From assembly GCF_900101045.1 (NCBI RefSeq), contig NZ_FNFN01000001.1, forward strand, positions 186,001 through 250,000: a stretch of DNA of 64,000 nucleotides, given 5' to 3'. A model generated the notes under the pieces. That model was given only the letters and a program-made list of their open reading frames with translations, did no database searches and was not told the origin of the DNA. A program made the position numbers and the translations under genes. Source of the stretch: Nocardioides sp. YR527 (GTDB taxonomy: Bacteria > Actinomycetota > Actinomycetes > Propionibacteriales > Nocardioidaceae). Shown piece by piece: positions 44,551 through 53,229 of the stretch; positions within the stretch are counted from its first letter, which is position 1, and each line of letters starts with the position of its first letter.

Positions 44551-44873
44551 CAGCTCTCGTCCTTCTCGTTGAGCTGCTGCTCGCGGCCGCTGCTGAGCTG
44601 GCGCGGGCCGTAGGGCGAGTCCATCAGGTTCATCTCGTCGCTCTTGGTGTTGGTCGCGTTGGCCATGACGACCGCGACGTAGGGCAGGATCAGGGCCGCC
44701 ACGATCAGGATCGGCCACAGCCAGCCGATACCGGCCAGGCCGGCGATCACGGCACCGATGAAGCACAGCGAGCGGATCGACATCGAGATGGCGTAGCGCT
44801 TCTGGCGGATCGCGATGTCCTCGGCGCGGCTACGGCCGGCGGTGGTGATCCTGATCGGTTGTGCCTTGGACAT
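44550..44873 (-). CDS. DUF3099 membrane protein
   Basis: A 107-residue protein with two hydrophobic segments (about 30-50 and 53-70: SLCFIGAVIAGLAGIGW and WPILIVAALILPYVAVVMA) between charged ends. It starts ITTAGRSRAEDIAIRQKRYA, the DUF3099 pattern in actinobacteria. Function unknown. A TAGACT box (44885-44880, minus strand) six bases before ATG indicates a leaderless start for the three-gene unit. Confidence 0.85.
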   Translation of the reverse strand: MSKAQPIRITTAGRSRAEDIAIRQKRYAISMSIRSLCFIGAVIAGLAGIGWLWPILIVAALILPYVAVVMANATNTKSDEMNLMDSPYGPRQLSSGREQQLNEKDES

Positions 44874-44976
44874 ACCGCCAGTCTAGGTCGTGGCCGATGG
44901 CATCCGGTCAATGGTGTGGACCCAACAGGGGCTCTCCGATGGACTTTGGATGGTTCTCACAAGCAAATCCAAGACA

Positions 44977-45006
44977 TTGGTCGTACGCCGAAGTAATCGC
45001 TACCGT
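44977..45006 (+). promoter_or_regulatory. fabG promoter (TTGGTC-18-TACCGT)
   Basis: -35 TTGGTC at 44977-44982 and -10 TACCGT at 45001-45006 are 18 nt apart; the -10 ends 7 nt before the fabG GTG at 45014, so transcription should begin at or next to the start codon. Confidence 0.6.
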
Positions 45007-45013
45007 CGCGCCT

Positions 45014-45742
45014 GTGACTGACAGTGAAAACCCCACAAGCAAGCCGCCTCGCTCGGTGCTTGTCACCGGCGGCAGCCGCGGCATCGGCCGGGCGATCGCC
45101 GAGGCCTTCGTGGCCAACGGCGACAACGTGGCCGTGACCTCCCGCAAGGGCGGGGCTCCGGAAGGTGCCCTGGACCTGGTGTGTGACATCACCGACCCGG
45201 CCGCCGTCGAGGAGGCGTACGCCGCCGCCGAGGCCGCCCACGGACCCGTCGAGGTCCTCGTCGCCAACGCCGGGATCACGAAGGACACCCTCGTGCTCCG
45301 GATGTCGGAGGACGACTTCACCTCGGTGATCGACACCAACCTGACCGCGTCGTTCCGGCTCGCCAAGCGGGCCTCGAAGGGCATGCTGCGGCTGCGCCGC
45401 GGGCGGATCATCTTCATCTCCTCGGTCGTCGGGCTGCTGGGCAACCCGGGCCAGGTCAACTACGCGGCCTCGAAGGCCGGGCTGGTCGGCATGGCCCGCT
45501 CGCTCGCGCGTGAGCTCGGCTCGCGGGGGATCACCGCCAACGTGGTCGCGCCGGGGTTCGTGGAGACCGAGATGACCGCGGTCCTGACCGATGAGCAGCA
45601 GAAGGCGATCACGGACCGGGTGCCGTTGGGGCGCTACGCGTCACCGGACGAGGTGGCCTCGGCCGTGACGTGGTTGGCAGATGCGGGTTATGTGACCGGG
45701 GCCGTGATCCCGGTCGACGGCGGACTTGGAATGGGGCACTGA
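45014..45742 (+). CDS. fabG: 3-oxoacyl-ACP reductase FabG (MabA-like)
   Basis: A 242-residue short-chain dehydrogenase that reduces 3-oxoacyl-ACP with NADPH. NAD(P) loop LVTGGSRGIGRAIAEAF is at 17-33, NAG motif VANAGITKDTL near 90, catalytic Ser in IFISSVVGLLGNPG and YAASKAGL (Y-x3-K). Directly followed by the enoyl reductase gene (2 nt), as in the mabA-inhA pair of mycobacteria. The start GTG at 45014 is chosen from the leaderless promoter; upstream in-frame ATGs lack support. Confidence 0.92.
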   Translation: MTDSENPTSKPPRSVLVTGGSRGIGRAIAEAFVANGDNVAVTSRKGGAPEGALDLVCDITDPAAVEEAYAAAEAAHGPVEVLVANAGITKDTLVLRMSEDDFTSVIDTNLTASFRLAKRASKGMLRLRRGRIIFISSVVGLLGNPGQVNYAASKAGLVGMARSLARELGSRGITANVVAPGFVETEMTAVLTDEQQKAITDRVPLGRYASPDEVASAVTWLADAGYVTGAVIPVDGGLGMGH

Positions 45743-45744
45743 TC

Positions 45745-46518
45745 ATGGGTTTGTTGGACGGCAAGACTGTTCTCGTCGCAGGGGTCACGATGGATTCCTC
45801 GATCGGCTTCGCGGTGGCCAAGGTGGCCCAGGAGCAGGGCGCCCGCGTCCTGATCTCCAACTTCGGGCGCGCGCTGTCGATCACCAAGCGGATCGCGAAG
45901 CGGCTCCCCGAGGAGCCGCCGGTCCTCGACCTCGACGTCACCAACCAGGAGCACCTCGACGGTCTGGCCGACGCGCTCCGGGCCGAGGGCGTCGAGCGGC
46001 TCGACGGGGTCGTGCACTCGATCGCGTACGGCAACCCCGAGACGCTTCTCGGTGGCAAGTTTCTCGACGGCCCGTGGGACGACGTCTCCCAGGCGGTCCA
46101 GGTCAGCGCCTACTCGCTGAAGTCGCTCGCGATGGCGACCCGGCCGCTCCTGGCTCCGGGTTCGTCGATCGTGGGGCTGACCTTCGACGCGACGATCGCC
46201 TGGCCGGCGTACGACTGGATGGGTGTCGCCAAGGCCGCGCTCGAGTCGACCTCGCGCTACCTCGCCCGCGACCTCGGTCCCGACGGGATCCGCTGCAACC
46301 TCGTCTCCGCCGGGCCGCTCAAGACGCTCGCCGCCAAGGCCATCCCGGGCTTCGAGGAGCTCGACGAGGGCTGGGGCACCCGGGCGCCGCTGGGCTGGGA
46401 CAACACCGACCAGGGCCCGACCGCGAAGGCCGTCTGTGCGCTGATCTCGGACTTCTTCCCGGCGACCACCGGCGAGATCATCCACGTCGACGGGGGCTAT
46501 CACTCGCTGGGAGCGTGA
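45745..46518 (+). CDS. fabI: Enoyl-ACP reductase FabI (InhA-like)
   Basis: A 257-residue NADH-dependent enoyl-ACP reductase, last step of the fatty-acid elongation cycle. Motifs: LVAGVTMDSSIGFAVAK near the N-terminus, VHSIAYGNPE (90-99), and the catalytic AYDWMGVAKAAL with Y156 and K163, close to InhA. VSAGPLKTLAAKAIPGF follows as in InhA. It starts two bases after the fabG stop. The InhA-like form predicts sensitivity to inhibitors of that enzyme, but resistance-determining positions were not checked. Confidence 0.93.
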   Translation: MGLLDGKTVLVAGVTMDSSIGFAVAKVAQEQGARVLISNFGRALSITKRIAKRLPEEPPVLDLDVTNQEHLDGLADALRAEGVERLDGVVHSIAYGNPETLLGGKFLDGPWDDVSQAVQVSAYSLKSLAMATRPLLAPGSSIVGLTFDATIAWPAYDWMGVAKAALESTSRYLARDLGPDGIRCNLVSAGPLKTLAAKAIPGFEELDEGWGTRAPLGWDNTDQGPTAKAVCALISDFFPATTGEIIHVDGGYHSLGA

Positions 46519-46536
46519 GGTCATAGGGTTGCCCGC

Positions 46537-47043
46537 ATGCGGACCCTCGTCATCATGCGGCACGCCAAGGCGGAGTCGTCGGCACCCACCGACTACGAGC
46601 GCCAGCTGACCGAGCGCGGCCATGCCGACGCGGTCGCGGCGGGGAAGTGGCTGGCCGAGCAGGGCGTGGTCCCGGACTACGCCCTGGTCTCGGCGGCCGA
46701 CCGCACCACCCAGACCTGGGAGGACGTCGCCGTCGCGGCGTCGTGGGACCTGACGCTGGCCGAGTACGACCAGGGTCTGTACGCCGCCGGCACCTCCACC
46801 GCCCTCGACCTCGTCCGCGGCGTCGATGACGGCATCTCGACGGTCATGGTGATCGGTCACAACCCGACCGCGTTCTCGCTCGTGCAGCTCCTGGACGACG
46901 GCGAGGGCGACGACGAGGCCGGCAACGAGCTCGCCCTCGGCTTTCCGACAGCCGCCGTCGCCGTACTCACCTACGACGGCGACTGGTCCGAGCTCGACGA
47001 GGCCGAGGCCTCCGTCACCGCCTTTCACGTCGGCCGGGCCTGA
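46537..47043 (+). CDS. SixA-type histidine phosphatase
   Basis: A 168-residue single-domain histidine phosphatase: the RHG-type motif VIMRHAKAESS is at the N-terminus, TERGHADAVAAGKWL follows, and the second His is in MVIGHNPTAFSLV. SixA removes phosphate from phosphohistidine proteins in E. coli; the substrate here is unknown. TAGGGT at 46524-46529 lies 7 nt before ATG, giving it a separate leaderless promoter after fabI. Confidence 0.88.
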   Translation: MRTLVIMRHAKAESSAPTDYERQLTERGHADAVAAGKWLAEQGVVPDYALVSAADRTTQTWEDVAVAASWDLTLAEYDQGLYAAGTSTALDLVRGVDDGISTVMVIGHNPTAFSLVQLLDDGEGDDEAGNELALGFPTAAVAVLTYDGDWSELDEAEASVTAFHVGRA

Positions 47044-47047
47044 CCGA

Positions 47048-47157
47048 CGAGGCGTCACCTACGTCGGCCGAGACGTCACGTACGTCGGCCGAGACGTCAC
47101 GTACGTCGGCTGAGATGTCACGCGCCTGCCACCTCGGCCGACGCGAGTGACGCCTCG
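47048..47157. repeat. Inverted array of the 21-bp repeat family, locus 4
   Basis: Four left copies, beginning CGAGGCGTCACCTACGTCGGC at 47048 and continuing as CGAGACGTCACGTACGTCGGC, face one right copy at 47133-47157 that matches the first left copy at 22 of 25 positions on the opposite strand. The array fills the space between the stops of the convergent sixA-like and serB genes. This locus shows the consensus unit most clearly. Confidence 0.88.
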
Positions 47158-47164
47158 GCAGGGC

Positions 47165-48409
47165 TCAGATGAGCGGCGGGGCGGGGGTGACGATGCCGGC
47201 TTCGGCGTCGGCGGCCTCGATCTCCTCGCGGGAGATCCCGAGGAGATACATGATCGTGTCGAGGTAGGGGACGTTGATGGCGGTCCCGGCAGCCGAACGG
47301 ACCGCGGGCTTGGCGTTGTAGGCGATGCCGAGGCCGGCGGCTGCGAGCATGTCGAGGTCGTTGGCGCCGTCGCCGATGGCGACCGTGGCGGCCTCGGGGA
47401 TGCCGATCTCGGCGGCGAACTCGCGAAGCGCGCGGGCCTTGCCGGCGCGGTCGACGACCTCACCGACGACCTCACCGGTCAGTACGCCGTCGACGATCTC
47501 GAGCTCGTTGGCGCGGGCGTAGTGGATGCCGAGGTCGGCCGCCAACCGGTCGGTGATCTGCGAGAACCCGCCGGAGACGATGGCGAAGCGGTAGCCGAGG
47601 CGGCGCAGGGTGCGGACCATCGTCCGCGCTCCCGGGTTGAGCTGCAGCCCGGCGTAGACCTCGTCCAACGCGGTCGCGGGGACACCCTTGAGATACTTCA
47701 CCCGCCCGCGGAGCGACTCCTCGAAGTCGAGCTCGCCGCGCATGGCCGCCTCGGTGACCGAGGCGACCTCCTTCTCGTAGCCCGCGTGGGCGGCGATCAT
47801 CTCGATCACCTCGCCGTCGATCAGCGTCGAGTCGACGTCCATGACGATCAGACGCATGCCGCGGCGGACCAGATTGGCGGGCTGCACCGCGATGTCGACG
47901 CCCTGGGCGGCCGCCTCGGCCGCCAGCGTCACGCGCAGCTCGTCGGGAGAGGCACCGGAGACGTGCAGGTCGAAGGCGGTGACCGGGTAGCGAGCCAGCC
48001 GGATGATCCGGTCGATGTTGCCGCCGGCCGAGGCGATCGTACGGGTCACCGACGCGAGCGCGGCCGCCTTCAGCGGCAGGCCCAGCACCGTCACCCGGGC
48101 GCGGTCGGCGGGCTCGCGCGGGGTGTCGCCGACGCCCTCCTCGATCTCGACGGTCATGTCGAGGGCGTGGGCGGTCTCCTCGATCGCGTGCTTGAGCGCT
48201 TCGGTGCTCGCCGCGTCGGCCGGCGCGGTCACCAGGAGCCCGAGCACGAGCCGCGCCCGCAGCACGATCTGCTCCAGGTCGACCACGTCGACCCCCGCCA
48301 ACGCGAGCGTCGCCAGGGTGGCCGAGGTCAGCCCGGGTCGGTCGTTTCCGGCGAGGGTGATCAGCAGAGTGTCGGGACGGCGCTCGAGCGCGTCGAATTC
48401 CTCGGTCAT
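47165..48409 (-). CDS. serB: Phosphoserine phosphatase SerB with N-terminal ACT domains
   Basis: A 414-residue enzyme for the last step of serine synthesis. The N-terminal 175 residues form two ACT-type regulatory domains (LITLAGNDRPGLTSATLATL at 15-34 and VTVLGLPLKAAALA near 110). The HAD phosphatase follows: MDVDSTLIDGEVIEMIA near 192, the VSGGF motif, and AIGDGANDLDMLAAAGLGIA. This domain order matches mycobacterial SerB2, which is inhibited by serine. TATCCT (48423-48418, minus strand) is 8 nt before ATG 48409. Confidence 0.94.
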   Translation of the reverse strand: MTEEFDALERRPDTLLITLAGNDRPGLTSATLATLALAGVDVVDLEQIVLRARLVLGLLVTAPADAASTEALKHAIEETAHALDMTVEIEEGVGDTPREPADRARVTVLGLPLKAAALASVTRTIASAGGNIDRIIRLARYPVTAFDLHVSGASPDELRVTLAAEAAAQGVDIAVQPANLVRRGMRLIVMDVDSTLIDGEVIEMIAAHAGYEKEVASVTEAAMRGELDFEESLRGRVKYLKGVPATALDEVYAGLQLNPGARTMVRTLRRLGYRFAIVSGGFSQITDRLAADLGIHYARANELEIVDGVLTGEVVGEVVDRAGKARALREFAAEIGIPEAATVAIGDGANDLDMLAAAGLGIAYNAKPAVRSAAGTAINVPYLDTIMYLLGISREEIEAADAEAGIVTPAPPLI

Positions 48410-48443
48410 CGCTGCACAGGATAGTGGAGCCGGCCCCCGCGTC

Positions 48444-49226
48444 TCAGTTCGGCGGCCACACCTCGGGCGATCCCGCCGCGGTGAGCGCCCTCCGGGCCGC
48501 GCGGTCGAGGCCGACCAGCGCCTCTCGCCGCCGGAGCATCTCCGAGGCGGACACGGCGCCGCCGTCGTCCTCGAGTGCCACCGCGACGATCTCTCTCGCC
48601 TGTACGCCACGGGCAGCGAGCTCCACGCACCGCGGCGGCACGCCGGGAGCCCCGGCCAGCGAGGGCCGGTGGCGCAGGTTCATCAGCCGGTCGGCGACCT
48701 CGGGCCGCCACCGGGCGACGTCGAGCTCGGCGAGCGCCGTCGCGGACTCGCTCAGCGCGAGCCGCAGCGCACGGTCGGCCTCACCGACGTCGGGCAGCTG
48801 ACGTCGAGATGCCGCGTACGCCTGCCACTCGACGACCGCGCCGACCCGGACCGGAACGAGCCCGATGCCGGCGTCGCACACCGTCGCCTCCCCGGCCTCC
48901 ATCGCTGCCGAGTTGAAGGCCCGCGGCCCACCCAGCCCGACCGGGTCGCCCTCGGCCGGGAACGCGACCCCGACACCGGTCGCTCCCTCCGTACGCAGCC
49001 GTCCCATCCCGCTGACCAGGGTGTCCGCGACCCCTTCGGTGCCACCGAGCCCCAGCGTGGCGAGCCCGCTGACGGTGTGGGTCGCATCGGGCCCGATCAC
49101 CGCATCGAGCACCAGGTCGGTGACCGCCTCACCGCGCAACCATGCCGTCACCCACCAGGCCAGCCGCAGCGCCTCAGGGGTGGTCTCCAGCGACCCTGAA
49201 TTCAGCTCCGCATCGTCGACACTCAC
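48444..49226 (-). CDS. Conserved actinobacterial hypothetical protein
   Basis: A 260-residue protein I do not recognise. The N-terminal half is Gly/Ala-rich and soluble (TPEALRLAWWVTAWLRGEAV, RAFNSAAMEAGEATVCDAG) and the C-terminal third is helical and charged (ALRLALSESATALAELDVAR, ASEMLRRREALVGLDRA). No signal peptide, membrane helix or known catalytic motif is apparent. TAGGGT on the minus strand (49240-49235), 8 nt before the GTG, suggests a leaderless message. It lies between serB and a divergent ABC ATPase gene. Confidence 0.6.
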   Translation of the reverse strand: MSVDDAELNSGSLETTPEALRLAWWVTAWLRGEAVTDLVLDAVIGPDATHTVSGLATLGLGGTEGVADTLVSGMGRLRTEGATGVGVAFPAEGDPVGLGGPRAFNSAAMEAGEATVCDAGIGLVPVRVGAVVEWQAYAASRRQLPDVGEADRALRLALSESATALAELDVARWRPEVADRLMNLRHRPSLAGAPGVPPRCVELAARGVQAREIVAVALEDDGGAVSASEMLRRREALVGLDRAARRALTAAGSPEVWPPN

Positions 49227-49279
49227 AGCCGCCTACCCTAACCCCGGGCCGGCCGACCCCTGCCGATAGATTTGCCGCC

Positions 49280-50077
49280 ATGGCAGCCGTGCTGGAGTTC
49301 ACCGACGTCACCGTACGCCGCGGGGGCAACGCCCTTCTCGACTCTGTGAGCTGGGTGGTCGAAGAGGATGAACGCTGGGTCATCCTCGGCCACAACGGCG
49401 CCGGCAAGACCACGTTGCTCCAGACCGCTGCGGCTCAGCTCCACCCGACCTCGGGCGTCGTGAAGGTGCTCGGCGAGCAGATCGGCCGCATCGACGTCTT
49501 CGAGCTGCGCCCGCGTATCGGCCTCACCTCCGCTGCGCTCGCAGACCGGATCCCGCGCCAGGAGCTCGTCCGCGACGTCGTGGTGAGTGCCTCCTACGGG
49601 GTGGTCGGGCGCTGGCGCGAGCACTACGACGACCTCGACCACGACCGTGCCCAGGCGCTGCTGATCGAGGTCGGCATCAAGCACCTCGGCGAGCGGAAGT
49701 TCGGCACGCTGTCCGAGGGTGAGCGCAAGCGCGTCCAGCTGGCCCGCGCGCTGATGGTCGACCCCGAGATGCTGCTCCTGGACGAGCCCGCCGCCGGGCT
49801 CGATCTTGGCGGTCGCGAGGACCTGGTCTCGACGCTGTCGACGCTGGCCTACGACCCCGACAGCCCGGCGACCGTGCTCGTCTCCCACCACGTCGAGGAG
49901 ATCCCGCCCGGCTTCAGCCACGTGCTGATGATGCGCTCCGGCCGGATCACCGCCCAGGGGCTCATCGAGGACACCCTGACCTCGGCCAACCTGTCCAAGA
50001 CCTTCGGTATGCCGCTCGAGCTCGAGGAGAGCGAGGGCCGCTTCTGGGCCAAGCGTCGCGCCCGTCACACCCGGTAG
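49280..50077 (+). CDS. ABC ATPase of the soluble YlmA/ModF-like type
   Basis: A 265-residue single ABC ATPase: Walker A GHNGAGKTT (37-45), Q-loop region GLTSAALADRIPR, signature LSEGERKRVQL, Walker B LLLDEPAAGLD and switch VLVSHHVEEIPPG. No permease gene is adjacent, as with other YlmA/ModF-like ATPases whose partner is unknown. TAGATT at 49267-49272 is 7 nt before the ATG, a leaderless promoter. The next genes have a separate promoter. Confidence 0.87.
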   Translation: MAAVLEFTDVTVRRGGNALLDSVSWVVEEDERWVILGHNGAGKTTLLQTAAAQLHPTSGVVKVLGEQIGRIDVFELRPRIGLTSAALADRIPRQELVRDVVVSASYGVVGRWREHYDDLDHDRAQALLIEVGIKHLGERKFGTLSEGERKRVQLARALMVDPEMLLLDEPAAGLDLGGREDLVSTLSTLAYDPDSPATVLVSHHVEEIPPGFSHVLMMRSGRITAQGLIEDTLTSANLSKTFGMPLELEESEGRFWAKRRARHTR

Positions 50078-50146
50078 GCCGAACGTTAAGAAGTCGGTAC
50101 CCGAACCTCCCCACAACGCATGGCCCGTCTGGATAGGGTGACGCCC

Positions 50147-50608
50147 ATGGACTGGCAGGACTGGGACTGGGCGATCTGGACGGCACTCGGAGCGCTGCTC
50201 GTCGTCGGAGAGCTCTTCAGCCTCGACCTGATCCTGCTGATGCTCGCCACCGGCGCCTTCGCGGGTGCCTTGACCGGCGCGTTCACCGACAGCTTCGTGA
50301 TCCAGGCGATCGTCGCGATGGCGGTCTCTGTCTCCATGCTCGCGGTCGTACGCCCGGGGTTGGCCAGGCGGCTCCACAACGGCCCGGAGATCCAGATCGG
50401 CGCGCAGAAGCTGATCGGTGTCCAGGCCATCTCGCCCGTCGAGATCAGCGCCCACAAGCCTGGGCAGCTCAAGCTCGAGGGCGAGCTCTGGACCGCTCAG
50501 CCCTACGACGAGACGCTCGTGATCGCGGCCGGCACGCCGGTCGAGGTGCTCGAGATCAGAGGAGCGACGGCGTACGTCCATCCTCTTCCGGAGCTCGGGA
50601 CTCCGTAG
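50147..50608 (+). CDS. NfeD-family membrane protein
   Basis: A 153-residue NfeD1b-type protein: two or three hydrophobic helices in the first 75 residues (AIWTALGALLVVGELF, LILLMLATGAFAGALTGAF, IVAMAVSVSMLAVV), then an OB-fold-like domain (GVQAISPVEISAHKPGQLKL to AYVHPLPEL). NfeD proteins pair with stomatin/flotillin proteins, and indeed the SPFH gene follows 48 nt later. TAGGGT (50134-50139) 7 nt before ATG is its leaderless promoter. Confidence 0.88.
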   Translation: MDWQDWDWAIWTALGALLVVGELFSLDLILLMLATGAFAGALTGAFTDSFVIQAIVAMAVSVSMLAVVRPGLARRLHNGPEIQIGAQKLIGVQAISPVEISAHKPGQLKLEGELWTAQPYDETLVIAAGTPVEVLEIRGATAYVHPLPELGTP

Positions 50609-50656
50609 CTTCCGGGCAACCTGACGCACAAACGAACAGACAAGGACTGATTGGCA

Positions 50657-51736
50657 ATGGGTGGCATCATCCTGGCCCTCCTGGTCATCTTGGCGGTGCT
50701 GGTGATCACCACGCTGGCCAAGACGATCAAGATCATCCCGCAGGCGCGGGTCGGCATCGTGGAGCGCTTCGGCAAGTTCCAGTCGAAGCGCGACCCCGGC
50801 CTGAACGCGGTGATCCCGTTCGTCGACAAGGTGCGCTACATGATCGACATGCGTGAGCAGGTCGTCGCGTTCGCACCGCAGCCGGTGATCACGGAGGACA
50901 ACCTGACCGTCTCGATCGACACGGTCATCTACTTCCAGGTCAACGACCCGGTGGCGGCGACGTACGAGATCGCCAACTACATCCAGGCCGTCGAGCAGCT
51001 CACCATGACCACCCTGCGAAACATCGTCGGTGGCATGACCCTGGAGGAGACGCTGACCAGCCGCGAGCAGATCAACTCCGGTCTCTCGATCGTCCTGGAC
51101 GAGGCCACCGGTCGCTGGGGCATCAAGGTCAAGCGCGTCGAGATCAAGTCGATCGACCCGCCCATGTCCATCAAGGACGCGATGGAGAAGCAGATGCGCG
51201 CCGACCGCGACAAGCGCGCCGCGATCCTCACCGCCGAGGGTCAGCGCCAGTCCGCGATCCTCTCCGCCGAGGGAAACAAGCAGTCCGCCATCCTCAACGC
51301 TGAGGGTCAGCGCGAGTCGCAGATCCTCGCGGCGCAGGCCGACCGCGAGGCCGCGATCCTGCGCGCTCAGGGTGAGGGCCAGGCCATCCAGACCGTCTTC
51401 CAGGCGATCCACGACGGCCGCCCCGACCAGTCGCTGCTGGCCTACCAGTACCTGCAGATGATGCCGAAGATCGCCGAGGGCGACGCCAACAAGGTGTGGA
51501 TCGTCCCGAGCGAGATCGGCAAGGCCCTCGAGGGCCTCGGCTCGACGATGAACAGCCTCCGGGGCATCCCGGACGAGGTCGAGGGCCCGGTCAAGCGGGT
51601 CGACATGGGCTCGACCGAGCCCGTGATCGACCTCGAGCAGTCGGCCGCGGCCGCGGCCGTCGAGCAGGCGCTGGCCGAGGCCAAGGAGGCCGAGGCCCCC
51701 AACCGGCCGAAGCCTCCTGCAGAGCCGACCGCCTAA
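50657..51736 (+). CDS. SPFH/stomatin-family membrane scaffold protein
   Basis: A 359-residue protein with one N-terminal membrane helix (about 4-22), an SPFH domain (RVGIVERFGKFQSKRDPGLN, MREQVVAFAPQPVITEDN, VNDPVAATYEIANYIQAVEQ), and a long coiled coil of EGQRQSAILSAEGNKQSAIL-like repeats. The repeat motif, ending near 245, is typical of the QmcA/stomatin group, which forms membrane oligomers. NfeD lies directly upstream. The start could be TTG 50651 (AAGGA 4 nt before) or ATG 50657 (10 nt); ATG is given. Confidence 0.9.
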   Translation: MGGIILALLVILAVLVITTLAKTIKIIPQARVGIVERFGKFQSKRDPGLNAVIPFVDKVRYMIDMREQVVAFAPQPVITEDNLTVSIDTVIYFQVNDPVAATYEIANYIQAVEQLTMTTLRNIVGGMTLEETLTSREQINSGLSIVLDEATGRWGIKVKRVEIKSIDPPMSIKDAMEKQMRADRDKRAAILTAEGQRQSAILSAEGNKQSAILNAEGQRESQILAAQADREAAILRAQGEGQAIQTVFQAIHDGRPDQSLLAYQYLQMMPKIAEGDANKVWIVPSEIGKALEGLGSTMNSLRGIPDEVEGPVKRVDMGSTEPVIDLEQSAAAAAVEQALAEAKEAEAPNRPKPPAEPTA

Positions 51737-52498
51737 GTGGATCCTGTTCAGTCCGCCCTCATCCTGATCGCCGGGGTGGGGGCGGGCACCATCAATGCCG
51801 CCGTCGGTTCCGGGACGCTGATCACGTTCCCGACGCTGCTGGCCTTCGGCGTACCTCCGGTCGTCGCCAACGTGTCCAACACGATCGGCCTGGTGCCGGG
51901 CTCGCTGGCCGGCGCCTGGGGCTACCGCCGCGAGCTCGCCGGTCAGCGCGGGCGGATCCTGCGGCTCGGGGTCGCGGCACTCATCGGCGGCGCGGTCGGC
52001 GGGATCCTGCTGCTGGTGCTCCCGGCGGGTGCGTTCGAGGCGATCGTCCCGGTGCTGATCGGGCTCGGGGTGGTCCTGGTGATCACCGGCCCGCGGATCT
52101 CCCGGTGGGTCGCCAGACGGCACGGCGACCTGCCTGACGACGGCAGCGAGCGCTGGTGGGTCTGGCCGGCGGTCGCGATGCTCGGCGTCTACGGCGGCTA
52201 CTTCGGTGCCGCTCAGGGCGTGCTGATGATCGCGATCATCGGCATCGGGGTCGCCGAGTCGCTGCAGCGTCTCAACGGGCTCAAGAACGTCCTGGTCGCC
52301 ATCACCAACGGCATCTCCGGGCTCATCTTCGCCGTCGTGGCCGACGTCGACTGGCAGATCGCCGCGCTGATCGCCGTCGGCGCGGCGATCGGGGGGCTCC
52401 TGGGTGCCAGGATCGGCCGGCGGCTGCCGCCCAACGTGCTCCGTGGCGTGATCGTCGTGGTCGGCATCACGGCACTGGTCGCCTTCTTGCTGGGCTGA
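51737..52498 (+). CDS. TSUP-family (TauE/SafE) membrane exporter
   Basis: A 253-residue membrane protein with about eight hydrophobic segments. GVGAGTINAAVGSGTLITFP at 13-32 and GVYGGYFGAAQGVLMIAIIG at 154-173 are the two repeats of the TSUP/DUF81 family, which exports sulfite, sulfoacetate or other organic anions. The substrate is unknown. GTG start immediately follows the SPFH stop (no gap), so the two genes are co-transcribed. Confidence 0.85.
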   Translation: MDPVQSALILIAGVGAGTINAAVGSGTLITFPTLLAFGVPPVVANVSNTIGLVPGSLAGAWGYRRELAGQRGRILRLGVAALIGGAVGGILLLVLPAGAFEAIVPVLIGLGVVLVITGPRISRWVARRHGDLPDDGSERWWVWPAVAMLGVYGGYFGAAQGVLMIAIIGIGVAESLQRLNGLKNVLVAITNGISGLIFAVVADVDWQIAALIAVGAAIGGLLGARIGRRLPPNVLRGVIVVVGITALVAFLLG

Positions 52499-52516
52499 GT
52501 CTGCTGGGATGGAGCC

Positions 52517-53185
52517 ATGGAGCTCTACGAGGCGATGCGGACCACCCATGCGGTACGTGATTTCACCGACGACCCGCTGCCCGACGAGGTCCTCGCCAGG
52601 ATCCTCGACAACGCCCGGTTCGCGCCCTCCGGCGGCAACCGGCAGGGCGCACACGTCGTGGTCGTACGCAGCCAGGAGACCCGCGAGCGCCTGGTCGAGC
52701 TGACCGCGACGGGTGCCCGCAGGTACCTCGCGCAGCAGCAGGCGGGGGAGATGCCCTGGAACACCGTGCATCCGACGGCGGTCACCGAGGAGCAGATCGC
52801 CGAGACCCGCGTGCCACGTGGGATGACCGAGCCGCTGCGTACCGCTGCGGTGGTGCTCGTCTTCCTCGTCGATCTGAGCGTGATCGCCTCGATCGACTCC
52901 GAGCTGGACCGGGTGGGTGTCGTCTCCGGCGCCTCGGTCTATCCGCTGGTGTGGAACACGCTCCTGGCCGCGCGCAACGAGGGTTTCGGCGGGGTGATCA
53001 CGACGATGGCGGTGGCCGAGGAGCCGGCGCTCCTCGACCTTCTCGGTGCCCCCGAGAGCTACGCCGTCGCCGCCGTCGTCCCGCTGGGCAAGCCCGTCAA
53101 GCAGCTCACCAAGCTGCGCAGGCAGCCGGTCGAGGAGTTCGTCACCCTGGAGACGTACGCAGGTACACCGCTCAGAGACGACTGA
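52517..53185 (+). CDS. Nitroreductase-family flavoprotein
   Basis: A 222-residue FMN-dependent nitroreductase-like enzyme. MRTTHAVRDFTDDPLPDEVL and ARFAPSGGNRQGAHVVVV form the FMN-binding N-terminus, and AVVPLGKPVKQLTKLRR is the usual C-terminal end. ASVYPLVWNTLLAARNEG corresponds to the dimer helix. Substrate unknown. It may be co-transcribed with the TSUP gene (18-nt gap). A strong hairpin covers the stop codon. Confidence 0.87.
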   Translation: MELYEAMRTTHAVRDFTDDPLPDEVLARILDNARFAPSGGNRQGAHVVVVRSQETRERLVELTATGARRYLAQQQAGEMPWNTVHPTAVTEEQIAETRVPRGMTEPLRTAAVVLVFLVDLSVIASIDSELDRVGVVSGASVYPLVWNTLLAARNEGFGGVITTMAVAEEPALLDLLGAPESYAVAAVVPLGKPVKQLTKLRRQPVEEFVTLETYAGTPLRDD

Positions 53186-53212
53186 TGGCGGGTCCCGGAG
53201 GACCCGCCATCA
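53183..53212. terminator. 13-bp terminator hairpin after the nitroreductase gene
   Basis: TGATGGCGGGTCC and GGACCCGCCATCA pair perfectly around the 4-nt loop CGGA; the stem begins with the stop codon itself. The flanking genes converge here, so it probably serves both. Confidence 0.8.
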
Positions 53213-53229
53213 GACTCAGACCTCGCGGA